Numbered from the stretch's first letter, positions 15,547 through 24,455 are shown. The stretch: 37,315 bases of DNA from Agrilactobacillus yilanensis (GCF_003946725.1 NZ_RHOY01000024.1:1-37315), one strand, 5' to 3'. The notes: generated from the letters alone by a model not told the origin. A program made the numbers and translations.

Positions 15547-16974
15547 ATGAAAGTTCTTAAAAATTATCTCTGGAACGCATTTTACCAGCTCTTTTTGATT
15601 ATTGTGCCGGTTATTACAATGCCTTATATTACCCGGGTGTTGGGGCAGACCAACAATGGGATTTATGCGTTTACGTATTCCAATGTTCAGTACTTTATTT
15701 TGTTAGGTAGTTTAGGGGTATCTCTTTACGGTAATCGAGAAATTGCGTATTTACGTAAAGATCGTAAAGCCACAACAGATGCGTTTTGGAGCATCTTTTT
15801 CATGCGTTTAGTCACAATTATTGTGGCGATGGTGGCTTTCTTCATCTTTTTAACGTTTACGGGGAATTACCGACCATACTACTTAGCCCAAGGGTTAGCC
15901 ATTATTGCGGCCATGCTGGATGTTTCTTATTTGTTCATGGGCTTTGAAAATTTCCGAATTACCGTAATTCGAAATTTTATTGTTAAATTATTATCGTTGA
16001 TTCTGATTTTTACATTAGTCAAACAGCGCAGTGATTTAACCGTTTATATTTTAATCGTCGCCGGCTCCACTTTGTTTGGCAATTTAACGTTGTGGCCTTA
16101 TTTAAAACGTTACGTGGATCGGCCGATATTCAAAGATTTAACTTACAAAAAACATTTCTTAGAATCTCTAAGTCTGCTGATTCCACAAGTAGCCACTCAA
16201 GTTTATGTTTTATTAAACAAAACAATGGTGGGCTTGATGGTTTCAGTGAGTGCTTCTGGGTTTTATAACTACGCGGATAATATCACTAAGATATTACTGT
16301 CGGTGGTGACGGCAGTGGCGACAGTAATGTTGCCCCACGCCGCCAATGCCTATGCCCAAGGAGATGAGGCTGGGGTCCGTAAGTATTTATACTTAGCCTT
16401 TCAATTTGCCAGCTTTTTAGCAGTGCCTTTAGCCTTTGGACTAGCGGCGATCGCGCCTAAATTTGCGGTTTTATATTTAAGTAAAGCCTTTAGTGAGGTG
16501 GGCACGCTAATTGTTATTGAAGCGGCGGTGGTGATTTTGATTGCTTGGAGTAATGTCATTGGGATTCAATACTTAATGGCCACGCATCAAAATCGGGCAT
16601 ATACGATTTCAATTATCTTTGGGGCCGGGACAAATATTGTCTTGAATATTCCAATGATTATGCTGTGGCAGACGCCGGGCGCAATGGTGTCCACTGTTAT
16701 CTCAGAATTTGCGGTAACCTTATATCAAATTTTTGCCATTCGTAAGCAAGTGAAAATTTCAAAGTTATTCCAAGATCAATGGAAGTACTTTTTAGGCGGT
16801 ATTATCATGTTTATCGGCGTACGATTCCTACATGATCGCTGGATAATGACTTATAAACAATTAATTGTTGAAGTAGCAATTGGCATTGTAATTTATTTTG
16901 TGCTCATCTTTATTTTACGACCACAAGTTTTAAAAACAGCAAAAGACTTCTTGCGTCAGCGAAAAAAAGCATAG
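15547..16974 (+). CDS. Polysaccharide flippase (Wzx, MOP superfamily)
   Basis: A 475-residue polytopic protein with about 12-14 hydrophobic segments. The N-terminal WNAFYQLFLIIVPVITMPYI and TRVLGQTNNGIYAFTYS are typical of Wzx/RfbX flippases, which move undecaprenyl-diphosphate-linked repeat units to the outside of the membrane. It starts 6 bases after glf with only a weak GAAG as SD, suggesting translational coupling. With the polymerase-like gene it forms a Wzx/Wzy pair. No priming glycosyl-phosphate transferase or chain-length gene is in the window. Confidence 0.9.
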   Translation: MKVLKNYLWNAFYQLFLIIVPVITMPYITRVLGQTNNGIYAFTYSNVQYFILLGSLGVSLYGNREIAYLRKDRKATTDAFWSIFFMRLVTIIVAMVAFFIFLTFTGNYRPYYLAQGLAIIAAMLDVSYLFMGFENFRITVIRNFIVKLLSLILIFTLVKQRSDLTVYILIVAGSTLFGNLTLWPYLKRYVDRPIFKDLTYKKHFLESLSLLIPQVATQVYVLLNKTMVGLMVSVSASGFYNYADNITKILLSVVTAVATVMLPHAANAYAQGDEAGVRKYLYLAFQFASFLAVPLAFGLAAIAPKFAVLYLSKAFSEVGTLIVIEAAVVILIAWSNVIGIQYLMATHQNRAYTISIIFGAGTNIVLNIPMIMLWQTPGAMVSTVISEFAVTLYQIFAIRKQVKISKLFQDQWKYFLGGIIMFIGVRFLHDRWIMTYKQLIVEVAIGIVIYFVLIFILRPQVLKTAKDFLRQRKKA

Positions 16975-16985
16975 ATTTTAAAAAT

Positions 16986-17034
16986 AAATAAGGCTGAATG
17001 CAAAACCTTCGTTTTGTACAGCCTTATTTTTGTA
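16986..17034. terminator. Bidirectional terminator between wzx and the TagA-like gene
   Basis: AATAAGGCTG pairs with CAGCCTTATT and encloses a second stem GCAAAAC-CTTC-GTTTTGT. A-rich sequence on the left and TTTTTG on the right allow termination from both convergent genes. Confidence 0.85.
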
Positions 17035-17039
17035 AAATA

Positions 17040-17765
17040 TTAATTTTTAGATTTTTCTTGTCGAATAAGCAACATGAATTTAGGAATCGCTAACATGCGC
17101 TTAAAACGTGTGGGTTCTTTTAATAAGCGGTAAAACCATTCTAAATGTAGATCCTGCCAAAATTTTGGTGCCCGTTTGGTTAAGCCGGATAAAACATCAA
17201 AACTACCGCCGACACCCATCCAAATACCGTTGGTCAAATGATAATTTTCTTTGATCCAAAGCTCTTGTTTGGGATAGCCTAGACCGGCAAAAACCAGTTG
17301 CGGCTGTTGGGCTTTGATGTCGGCTAAAATTTTAGTATCATCTTTAAAGTAGCCATCATGATAGCCACAAAGGTCAATACCCGGATAAGTGGTTTGAATT
17401 TTGGTAACGACTCTTGCCATGACCTCCGGCTTAGCGCCAACGAGGTAAACTTTTAAGTGCTGCTGATCGGCCTTTTTTAAAAGGGCAATCATTGTGTCGT
17501 AGCCGGTAACGCGTTCTGGTAAAGGCGTCTTCAAAGCGGTGCTTGCCTTGATTATCCCGATACCATCTGGTGTAATATAGTCAGCGGCTTTAATCGTTGT
17601 CAAATAATCTGGGTGATCTTTGGCATATAAAACGATCTCAGGATTAGCGGTCACAATAAAACGCCGATTTTTTTGCGTAATGTCTTGTTGTAGTTGTTCT
17701 AAGAATGCTCGGTTTGTTGCTTTAATAAAGGGAACGTCCATAATCTGGACTGTGGGAAAAGCCAT
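17040..17765 (-). CDS. WecG/TagA/CpsF family glycosyltransferase
   Basis: A 241-residue GT26-type transferase that adds an N-acetyl-mannosamine or related sugar to an undecaprenyl-linked acceptor at the inner face of the membrane. Family features are ADYITPDGIGIIKAS near 80, VYLVGAKPEV near 115, GYHDGYF, GLGYPKQELWI near 160 and the C-terminal MGVGGSFDVLSGLTKRAPKF followed by LEWFYRLLKEP. ATG is preceded by AAGGAG. It is encoded opposite to its neighbours and has its own -10-like TATAAT (minus strand, 17794-17799). In lactobacilli the family serves teichoic acid or exopolysaccharide synthesis; which applies here is not decided by the sequence. Confidence 0.88.
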   Translation of the reverse strand: MAFPTVQIMDVPFIKATNRAFLEQLQQDITQKNRRFIVTANPEIVLYAKDHPDYLTTIKAADYITPDGIGIIKASTALKTPLPERVTGYDTMIALLKKADQQHLKVYLVGAKPEVMARVVTKIQTTYPGIDLCGYHDGYFKDDTKILADIKAQQPQLVFAGLGYPKQELWIKENYHLTNGIWMGVGGSFDVLSGLTKRAPKFWQDLHLEWFYRLLKEPTRFKRMLAIPKFMLLIRQEKSKN

Positions 17766-17840
17766 TTGCTCACTCCTTACTGATATTGGCTTTATTATAG
17801 CAAATTTAAAATTGAAATATACTTTTGCGGAGGGATTTTT

Positions 17841-18923
17841 TTGAAAATATTAATCGTTAATGCTGGTAATGAAACTGGCGGTGGCCGTGCCCATATGGTG
17901 CAGTTGATTGGGGCTTTGAATAAGTTAGAGGATACACAGGCTGAATTGTTGGTGTTTGAAGATAGTGCGGTCGCCCAAATGGCCAGAGAGCATCATGTTA
18001 AAACGACGATTATTGCTCAAAAATCACAATTAGATACGAGTGTTGTTAAGCAGTATCAACAATTTGTGATTGATCATCATTTTGATATTGTCCATACCCA
18101 TGGCCCTAGAGCGAATGTATTGACGCGCATGATTTATAAAAAAATTCCAGCAACTTGGGTGGTCACCGTACATAGTGAACCAAAAGTAGATTTTCCTAAG
18201 GGTGGTCTGAAAGGCAAGCTCTTTTATAAGTTAAATGTTGGTGCGTTGAAACGGGCGAAACATTTATATTTGATCACAAACTATTTTCATGATGAATTGG
18301 CCAGTTATGGTATTAAAGATGACGAAATGACGCCAATTTTTAATGCGATTAACTTCTTTGAGGCGCCTGTTGATAAGACTGCCCATGAGACTTTTAATAT
18401 TTTGAATGTGGCGCGGGTAACGTATGTTAAGAATCAAGCGCTCTTATTAAGTGCCTTAGCTAAAGTTAAGTTTGATTATCGGGTGACAATTTTAGGGGAT
18501 GGCCCTTTGGAAGCAGACTTAAAAGCCCAAGCTAAGATTTTGGGGATTGAAGATAAAACGGATATTGCCGGTTTTACAGAGAATACCAAGCCTTACTATG
18601 AAAAAGCAGACTTGTTTGTTTTACCATCAACTTCAGAAGGGTTTCCCACGGTGCTACTGGAGGCTGCCAACTATGAATTGCCGGCTATTGCGACGAATGT
18701 AGGCTCTGATGAAGTGGTGATTCCCAATGCTGATATTGGCTGGATTTTCAAAACTGGGGATGAAGCTGGTTTGATTAAGTGCTTAAATGAGGCCTATGAT
18801 GAATATCAATCCGGAATTTTGGCGAATCGGGGCCGATCATTTAAGACATTTGCGGCCAATAATTTTTCAGCGGATCATTTAGCCAAAAAAATGGTGACGT
18901 TATATCAAGCCGCACAAGATTAG
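17841..18923 (+). CDS. GT4 family glycosyltransferase
   Basis: A 360-residue GT-B fold transferase. The N-terminal domain opens MKILIVNAGNETGGGRAHMV, and the C-terminal GT1/GT4 domain (about 190-350) has the E-x7-E nucleotide-sugar motif in TSEGFPTVLLEAANYELPAI. It uses a nucleotide-activated sugar in the cytoplasm. TTG at 17841 is chosen because CGGAGGG lies 7 bases upstream. It is divergent from the WecG/TagA-type gene across 75 bases. Location next to the wzy-glf-wzx genes suggests the same surface polymer. Acceptor and sugar are unknown. Confidence 0.87.
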   Translation: MKILIVNAGNETGGGRAHMVQLIGALNKLEDTQAELLVFEDSAVAQMAREHHVKTTIIAQKSQLDTSVVKQYQQFVIDHHFDIVHTHGPRANVLTRMIYKKIPATWVVTVHSEPKVDFPKGGLKGKLFYKLNVGALKRAKHLYLITNYFHDELASYGIKDDEMTPIFNAINFFEAPVDKTAHETFNILNVARVTYVKNQALLLSALAKVKFDYRVTILGDGPLEADLKAQAKILGIEDKTDIAGFTENTKPYYEKADLFVLPSTSEGFPTVLLEAANYELPAIATNVGSDEVVIPNADIGWIFKTGDEAGLIKCLNEAYDEYQSGILANRGRSFKTFAANNFSADHLAKKMVTLYQAAQD

Positions 18924-18934
18924 CAGTTTGTGAA

Positions 18935-18963
18935 TTTGTAAAAAAATAGTAAAGCGGTATAAT
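18935..18963 (+). promoter_or_regulatory. Promoter of pncB-nadE
   Basis: TTGTAA (18935-18940), a 17-base spacer and TATAAT (18958-18963), about 50 bases upstream of the pncB start. Confidence 0.7.
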
Positions 18964-19015
18964 GATATAAAATTTACTGAACTCAATTTTGTAATCTATA
19001 AGGAGTATCATTGAT

Positions 19016-20491
19016 ATGTATAACTATCCTGACGACAGCTTAGCATTGCACACCGACTTGTATGAGATCAACATGATGTTAACCTACTGGCAAAAGGGGA
19101 TTTCTGAACGTCATGCGGTTTTTGAATCTTATTTTAGAAAAAATCCGTTCGGCAGCGGCTATGCCATTTTTGCCGGATTAGAACGGGTGATTCGTTACGT
19201 TCAAGGCTTACATTTCACAGATTCAGATATCGCTTATTTAAAAGAAGTCGAAGATTATCCGGAAGCTTTTTTAGATTATTTAAAAAATTTGAAATTCACC
19301 TGTACGATTCGCTCAGCAGTTGAAGGCGATTTGGTGTTTAATAATGAACCGATTTTCCAAGTGGAAGGCCCATTGGCACAGTGCCAACTAGTGGAAACGG
19401 CAATTTTGAATATCTTGAACTATCAGACATTGATTGCAACCAAAGCGGCTCGGATTAAGTCCGTTACTGGTGACGATCCAGTTATGGAATTTGGTTCTCG
19501 GCGGGCACAAGAGTTAGATGCGGCGATTTGGGGCACAAGAGCAGCTTATATCGGCGGCTTTGATGCGACGAGTAATGTGCGGGCAGGCAAAATGTTTGGC
19601 ATGCCAATTTCTGGGACCCACGCCCACTCTTTAATTCAGACATACCGCAGTGATTATGAAGGCTTTAAAGCTTATGCGCAAACCCATCATGACTGTGTCT
19701 TTTTAGTAGATACTTACGATACTTTACGCAGTGGGGTACCAAGTGCGATTAAAGTTGCTAAGGAAATGGGCGATGCCATTAATTTCCAAGGGGTGCGGAT
19801 TGATTCTGGGGATATGGCTTATATTTCCAAACGGGTTCGCCAACAATTAGATGCTGCTGGGTTTACAGAGGCCAAAATTTATGCGTCTAATGATCTCGAT
19901 GAAAAAACGATTCAGAACTTAAAAATGCAAGGGGCTAAGATTGACGTCTGGGGCATTGGCACGAAACTGATTACAGCATTTGATCAACCGGCTTTAGGTG
20001 CGGTCTATAAATTAGTTTCAATTGAGGACAGCAATGGTGAGATGGTCGATACGATCAAACTATCCAGCAATGCTGAAAAGGTGTCAACACCGGGCTTAAA
20101 ACAAGTTTGGCGAATTACGAATAATTTGAAAGATGGCAAATCAGAAGGGGACTACATCGCATTATGGCATGAAGATCCTCGACTACAGTCCGAATTATTC
20201 ATGTTCCATCCAACGTATACTTATATTAATAAAATTCTAAAAGACTTTACGGCGCGGCCATTATTGCAGACGATTTTTGACAAAGGGACATTAGTGTATC
20301 AATTGCCAGATTTACAAGCAATCCGGGCTTATCGTCAACAGAATTTAGATTCCTTATGGGATGAATACAAACGAGATTTGAATCCGCAAGAGTATCCAGT
20401 GGATTTATCCAAGCGTTTGTGGGATCATAAAATGGATTATATTCAGAAGGTACGTAACAAAGTAGCTCGAGAAACCGGGGCTAGAGATTAG
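19016..20491 (+). CDS. pncB: Nicotinate phosphoribosyltransferase
   Basis: Converts nicotinate and PRPP to nicotinate mononucleotide, the entry step of NAD salvage (Preiss-Handler route), in the cytoplasm. It is a 491-residue protein with LHTDLYEINMMLTYWQKG at the N-terminus, FGSRRAQELDAAIWGTRAAY near 160, SGTHAHSLIQTY near 200 (the His that is phosphorylated in this family) and FQGVRIDSGDM near 260. ATG at 19016 follows AAGGAG with a 10-base gap. nadE starts 15 bases downstream, so the operon covers both ends of the salvage path. No nadD is present in the window. Confidence 0.96.
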   Translation: MYNYPDDSLALHTDLYEINMMLTYWQKGISERHAVFESYFRKNPFGSGYAIFAGLERVIRYVQGLHFTDSDIAYLKEVEDYPEAFLDYLKNLKFTCTIRSAVEGDLVFNNEPIFQVEGPLAQCQLVETAILNILNYQTLIATKAARIKSVTGDDPVMEFGSRRAQELDAAIWGTRAAYIGGFDATSNVRAGKMFGMPISGTHAHSLIQTYRSDYEGFKAYAQTHHDCVFLVDTYDTLRSGVPSAIKVAKEMGDAINFQGVRIDSGDMAYISKRVRQQLDAAGFTEAKIYASNDLDEKTIQNLKMQGAKIDVWGIGTKLITAFDQPALGAVYKLVSIEDSNGEMVDTIKLSSNAEKVSTPGLKQVWRITNNLKDGKSEGDYIALWHEDPRLQSELFMFHPTYTYINKILKDFTARPLLQTIFDKGTLVYQLPDLQAIRAYRQQNLDSLWDEYKRDLNPQEYPVDLSKRLWDHKMDYIQKVRNKVARETGARD

Positions 20492-20506
20492 AAGAGGTGT
20501 GGTCTG

Positions 20507-21337
20507 ATGCGGCCTTTACAAAAAGAAATTATTGCGGTAGAAAAAGTGAAACCGGTTATTGATCCTGAACAAGAAATTCGGCGCTCGATTGATTTTTTGA
20601 AAGCTTATCTCAAAAAAACGGGTTTAAAGTGCTATGTTTTAGGGATTTCTGGCGGCCAAGATTCCACGTTAGCTGGAAAGTTGACGGAATTAGCAGTCAC
20701 TGAATTACGGGCAGAAACGAAGGATCCTGAGTATCAATTTATCGCTGTACGCTTGCCCTATGGTGCCCAAGCTGATGAACAAGATGCCATGGATGCGATT
20801 GCCTTTATGCAGGCGGATCAAGTAATGCACGTCAATATTAAAGCAGCGGTTGATGCTTTAGCGCAAGCATTAACAGATAACCAATTGACTATCAGTGATT
20901 TTAATAAAGGGAACATTAAAGCCCGGGTACGGATGACCGCTCAATTTGGCATTGCTGGCCAAATGAAGGGGGTCGTTGTGGGAACTGATCATGCGGCTGA
21001 AAACATTACCGGTTTTTATACAAAATTCGGGGATGGTGCTGCAGATGTGACCCCATTGTATCGCTTAAATAAGCGGCAAGGTAAGGCAATGTTGCAAGCT
21101 TTAGATGCACCGAAACATCTCTATTTAAAAGCGCCCACTGCTGATTTAGAAGAAGATCGGCCAGCTTTGCCAGATGAAACGGCATTGGGGTTAACATATA
21201 ATCAGATTGATGATTATTTAGAAGGTAAAACCATTGATCCAGCGGCTGCTGAAAAATTAGAACAAATTTATTTGCGTTCCCAACATAAGCGTCATTTACC
21301 AATTACTGTATTTGATGATTTTTGGAAAACGGAATAA
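20507..21337 (+). CDS. nadE: NH3-dependent NAD+ synthetase
   Basis: Amidates nicotinate adenine dinucleotide to NAD+ using ATP and ammonia. It is a 276-residue N-type ATP pyrophosphatase with P-loop [15 protein letters not shown] near 45-60, [20 protein letters not shown] near 160 and [17 protein letters not shown]. There is no N-terminal glutaminase domain, so it is the ammonia-dependent short form. GAGGTG precedes the start. It is co-transcribed with pncB and needs NadD from elsewhere to join the two steps. Confidence 0.96.
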   Translation: MRPLQKEIIAVEKVKPVIDPEQEIRRSIDFLKAYLKKTGLKCYVLGISGGQDSTLAGKLTELAVTELRAETKDPEYQFIAVRLPYGAQADEQDAMDAIAFMQADQVMHVNIKAAVDALAQALTDNQLTISDFNKGNIKARVRMTAQFGIAGQMKGVVVGTDHAAENITGFYTKFGDGAADVTPLYRLNKRQGKAMLQALDAPKHLYLKAPTADLEEDRPALPDETALGLTYNQIDDYLEGKTIDPAAAEKLEQIYLRSQHKRHLPITVFDDFWKTE

Positions 21338-21341
21338 TTAG

Positions 21342-21371
21342 TTGCATAAAATAGATTTAATAGGCTATAAT
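21342..21371 (+). promoter_or_regulatory. Promoter of the riboswitch-controlled P-type ATPase
   Basis: TTGCAT (21342-21347), an 18-base spacer and TATAAT (21366-21371), directly before the riboswitch and 5 bases after the nadE stop. Confidence 0.8.
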
Positions 21372-21380
21372 GTGATTAAA

Positions 21381-21470
21381 TCATAGGGGAGTAACTGGCG
21401 GGACCACCGCGGTAACATCGTCAACAAGAGTTTGTACTCTGGTGTTATCATAATTAGTGAGACTTGTGTG
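21381..21470 (+). promoter_or_regulatory. yybP-ykoY manganese riboswitch
   Basis: The leader carries the family's landmarks: GGGGAGTAAC (21387-21396), a GGCGG/CCGC hairpin, ATCGTCAA before a GAGT...ACTC hairpin, and AGTGAGACTTGTG closing helix P1 with CATAGG (21382-21387). It matches the layout I recall for the Lactococcus lactis yoaB leader, which senses Mn2+ and precedes a P-type ATPase as here. Its 3' strand overlaps the terminator at 21460-21502, so ligand binding should prevent termination and switch the exporter on. Confidence 0.88.
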
Positions 21471-21502
21471 TTAGGCGATAGGCGGCACATGAGTCTTTTT
21501 TT
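21460..21502 (+). terminator. Riboswitch expression-platform terminator
   Basis: AGACTTGTGTG (21460-21470) pairs with CACATGAGTCT (21486-21496), including two G-T pairs, and is followed by TTTTTT. The 5' arm is the same sequence that closes aptamer P1, so the two structures exclude each other: the terminator forms without metal and read-through occurs with metal. Confidence 0.8.
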
Positions 21503-21549
21503 GCCTATTGCCTGTAAAAGAAGTTATAGACGAAAGGAAGTTTAGTTGA

Positions 21550-24222
21550 ATGGCTGAACAAAAAACAGATCAAGGACCAAAGTATTACGCCCAATCTGCT
21601 GAAGATGTTTTAAAACAATTTCAGAGTACCGCACAGGGGTTAAGCGACGCGGAGATTCAAAAACGTTTGGAAAAATATGGCCCTAATGCTTTAGCAGAGG
21701 GCAAACGGAAAACCAAAATACAACGTTTTTTCGATCAATTCAAAGACTTTATGATTATTGTCTTATTGGTAGCTGCTGTAATTTCAGGTGCGGTGGCGCA
21801 AGAATGGGCCGATGCACTAATTATCTTAGCCGTTGTTTTGATCAACGCCTTTATGGGTGTGATCCAAGAATCAAAAGCTGAAGAAGCCATTGATGCTTTA
21901 AAAGAGATGGCCACCCCAGAAGCGCGGGTGCGGCGGAATAATGCCGTGAGCTCGGTCAGCAGTGAAAAACTCGTTCCCGGAGATATCGTTTTACTAGAAG
22001 CCGGTGACGTTGTCCCTGCAGACTTACGTTTAATTGAAGCCGCTTCTTTAAAGATTGAAGAAGCCGCATTAACCGGGGAATCTGTACCCGTTGAAAAAGA
22101 TCTTAATGCCACTATTGCTGAAGATGCGCCTTTAGGTGATCGGGCCAATATGGCTTACATGAATAGTAATGTGACTTACGGCCGTGGGGTCGGAGTTGTT
22201 GTCGGGACAGGGATGCATACCCAAGTCGGGCAAATCGCAGGGATGTTAAACAGTGCTAAAGAAAATAGCACCCCATTACAAGATAATTTAAATTCACTTG
22301 GTAAAACATTAACCATTTTAATTTTGATTATTGCTGCAATTATGTTTGTTGTCGGCTTTGCACGTGGTGAAGCCAGCTGGATTGACATGTTGTTAGTCTC
22401 TATCTCCTTAGCCGTTGCAGCGATTCCAGAAGGCTTACCAGCGATTGTCACCATTATTTTGGCCCTGGGGACGCAAAAGATGGCCAAGCGTAGTGCTTTA
22501 GTCCGTAAGCTACCTGCTGTGGAAACTTTAGGAAGCACAGATATTATTGCATCTGATAAGACAGGGACGTTAACGATGAACCAAATGACCGTTGAAAAAG
22601 TTTATACAAATGGTCAATTACAAGAAGCTAGCGCGGATATTGCGACAGATAATACCACATTACGGGTTATGACGATGAGCAATGACACGCAAATTCAAAC
22701 AGATGGCAAGTTATTAGGGGATCCAACCGAAACAGCTTTAGTTCAATATGGGTTTGATCATGAGTTTAATGTGTCTGACGTTGTTGCAGGGGAACCTAGA
22801 GTTGCGGAAGTTCCATTTGATTCTGAACGTAAATTGATGACAACTGTACACCAATTAGCAGACGGCAAATTATTTGTGGCTGTTAAAGGGGCACCAGATC
22901 AATTGCTGAAACGGGTAACGCAAATCGAAAAAGACGGGCAGTCCGTACCTGCAGACGATGCCGCAAAACAAACGATTTTAGAAGTGAATACAAGCTTAGC
23001 TAAAAACGCATTACGGGTTTTGGCGATGGCTTATAAGTTTATTGATACATTGCCAGATGAAATCTCTAGCGATAGTTTAGAAAATGATTTGATTTTCTCT
23101 GGTTTAGTCGGGATGATTGATCCAGAACGGCCAGAAGCTAAAGATGCCGTAGCTAAAGCAAAATCTGCGGGTATCCGGCCAATCATGATCACTGGGGACC
23201 ATCAAGTTACAGCAGAAGCAATTGCCGTTCGACTCGGCATTGTGGAACCAGGACATGACGAAGCCGTGATTACTGGGGCTGAATTAGATGACATGGACGA
23301 GAAAACATTTGATGAAAAAGTGGATCAATATTCCGTTTATGCCCGAGTTTCCCCGGAACATAAAGTGCGTATTGTCAGCGCTTGGCAAGCCAAAGGTAAA
23401 GTTGTTGCAATGACTGGGGACGGGGTTAACGATGCACCGGCCTTGAAGTCTGCAGATATTGGGATCGGCATGGGGATCACCGGGACTGAAGTTTCTAAAG
23501 GGGCCAGTGATATGGTCTTAGCCGATGATAACTTTGCGACAATTGTCGTCGCCGTTGAAGAAGGCCGAAAAGTCTTTGCCAATATTCAAAAATCAATTCA
23601 ATACTTGTTATCTGCCAACTTAGGGGAAGTTTTAACTTTATTTATGATGACCTTAATGGGTTGGGATATTTTAAAACCAGTACAATTACTGTGGATTAAC
23701 TTAGTAACAGATACTTTCCCAGCAATCGCCTTAGGGGTAGAACCAACTGAACCTGGGATTATGGACCGGAAACCTCGAGGTCGAAATTCGAACTTCTTCT
23801 CCGGTGGGGTAGCCTCTTCAGTGCTATACCAAGGTATTTTAGAAGGTCTATTGACACTAGGTGTTTATCTCTGGGCTATCAATTTCCCAGTGCATACAAC
23901 GCAAGCTGAGATTCATGCGGATGCCTTAACGATGGCCTATGCAACCCTTGGCTTAATCCAGCTATTCCATGCCTTTAACGTCAAATCCATTCACCAATCA
24001 CTATTCTCAATTCATCCATTCGCCAACAGAGCCTTTAATCTATCCATCTTAGGCTCCTTCATCTTACTAGGGGCAACCATTGCGATCCCAGGATTTAACA
24101 GCCTGTTCCACGTAACCACTTTAAATCTTGTCCAATGGTCCGCCGTCTTAACCGCCGGCATCGCCATCTTAGTTATTGTTGAAATTGTAAAATTTGTTCA
24201 GAGAAGAATGGGCAGAGAATAA
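21550..24222 (+). CDS. P2-type cation-transporting ATPase, probable Mn2+/Ca2+ exporter
   Basis: An 890-residue membrane pump with all P-type landmarks: actuator TGES near 176, PEGLPA in TM4 near 293, phosphorylated Asp336 in SDKTGTLTMNQ, KGAPDQLL for nucleotide binding near 450, TGDGVNDAPALKSADIG near 622, and TM6 NLVTDTFPAIALG near 718. About ten membrane segments are present, with an N-terminal cation-ATPase domain. TM4/TM6 motifs resemble SERCA/PMR1-type pumps. Control by the manganese riboswitch argues for Mn2+ efflux (YoaB-like) rather than calcium alone. ATG follows AAAGGAAG with a 10-base gap. A palindromic repeat starts 4 bases after the stop codon. Confidence 0.92.
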   Translation: MAEQKTDQGPKYYAQSAEDVLKQFQSTAQGLSDAEIQKRLEKYGPNALAEGKRKTKIQRFFDQFKDFMIIVLLVAAVISGAVAQEWADALIILAVVLINAFMGVIQESKAEEAIDALKEMATPEARVRRNNAVSSVSSEKLVPGDIVLLEAGDVVPADLRLIEAASLKIEEAALTGESVPVEKDLNATIAEDAPLGDRANMAYMNSNVTYGRGVGVVVGTGMHTQVGQIAGMLNSAKENSTPLQDNLNSLGKTLTILILIIAAIMFVVGFARGEASWIDMLLVSISLAVAAIPEGLPAIVTIILALGTQKMAKRSALVRKLPAVETLGSTDIIASDKTGTLTMNQMTVEKVYTNGQLQEASADIATDNTTLRVMTMSNDTQIQTDGKLLGDPTETALVQYGFDHEFNVSDVVAGEPRVAEVPFDSERKLMTTVHQLADGKLFVAVKGAPDQLLKRVTQIEKDGQSVPADDAAKQTILEVNTSLAKNALRVLAMAYKFIDTLPDEISSDSLENDLIFSGLVGMIDPERPEAKDAVAKAKSAGIRPIMITGDHQVTAEAIAVRLGIVEPGHDEAVITGAELDDMDEKTFDEKVDQYSVYARVSPEHKVRIVSAWQAKGKVVAMTGDGVNDAPALKSADIGIGMGITGTEVSKGASDMVLADDNFATIVVAVEEGRKVFANIQKSIQYLLSANLGEVLTLFMMTLMGWDILKPVQLLWINLVTDTFPAIALGVEPTEPGIMDRKPRGRNSNFFSGGVASSVLYQGILEGLLTLGVYLWAINFPVHTTQAEIHADALTMAYATLGLIQLFHAFNVKSIHQSLFSIHPFANRAFNLSILGSFILLGATIAIPGFNSLFHVTTLNLVQWSAVLTAGIAILVIVEIVKFVQRRMGRE

Positions 24223-24226
24223 AACA

Positions 24227-24342
24227 GAGCGTGACAAGCTACGGTTTGACAATGCACATAACCTAGCCTTACGACATAAGCCCGAACTCGGCTTGTGAGT
24301 AAGGCGTAGTTATGTAAATTGTCAGTAGCTTGGAACGCGTTT
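24227..24342 (+). repeat. Palindromic intergenic repeat, copy R3 (best-paired)
   Basis: A 116-bp element with nested perfect arms: CAAGCTAC (24235)/GTAGCTTG (24325), TGACAAT (24247)/ATTGTCA (24318), ACATAAC (24256)/GTTATGT (24309), CCTTAC (24267)/GTAAGG (24299), and CATAAGCC (24275)/GGCTTGTG (24290, one G-T). The ends GAGCGTGA and AACGCGTTT are shared with R1/R2 but the arms differ in sequence. No T tract follows. Copy R4 begins one base later. Confidence 0.92.
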
Positions 24343-24343
24343 A

Positions 24344-24414
24344 GAGCGCGAACTAGAGCGGGAAAGCCTCGAGCACTAACCTAGACCTGTGCCGTAAGTA
24401 GGTTTTCGCTTCAC
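24344..24414 (+). repeat. Palindromic intergenic repeat, copy R4 (3'-truncated)
   Basis: The left half is nearly identical to R1 (GAGCGCGAACTAGAGCGGG through CACTAACCTAGA). A different interior follows (CCTGTGCCGTAAGTAGG...CGCTTCAC), and the element then stops at an A-rich terminator. The right arm is missing, so the outer stem cannot form. The interior resembles that of R7 at the window end (GCCGTGAGCGG...CGCTTACAA in R7 read in reverse complement). Confidence 0.8.
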
Positions 24415-24416
24415 AA

Positions 24417-24455
24417 AAAAAGCTTTGAGAGTTTAATTTTCTCAAAGCTTTTTTG
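24417..24455 (+). terminator. Intrinsic terminator after the ATPase-R3-R4 region
   Basis: AAAGCTTTGAGA pairs with TCTCAAAGCTTT around an AT-rich loop, with T-rich sequence after it and A-rich sequence before it. It can work in both directions. Confidence 0.85.

Noticed and set aside
21550-24222. ATPase as a dedicated Ca2+ pump
   Set aside because: The upstream Mn2+ riboswitch argues for manganese; sequence motifs alone do not separate the two ions.
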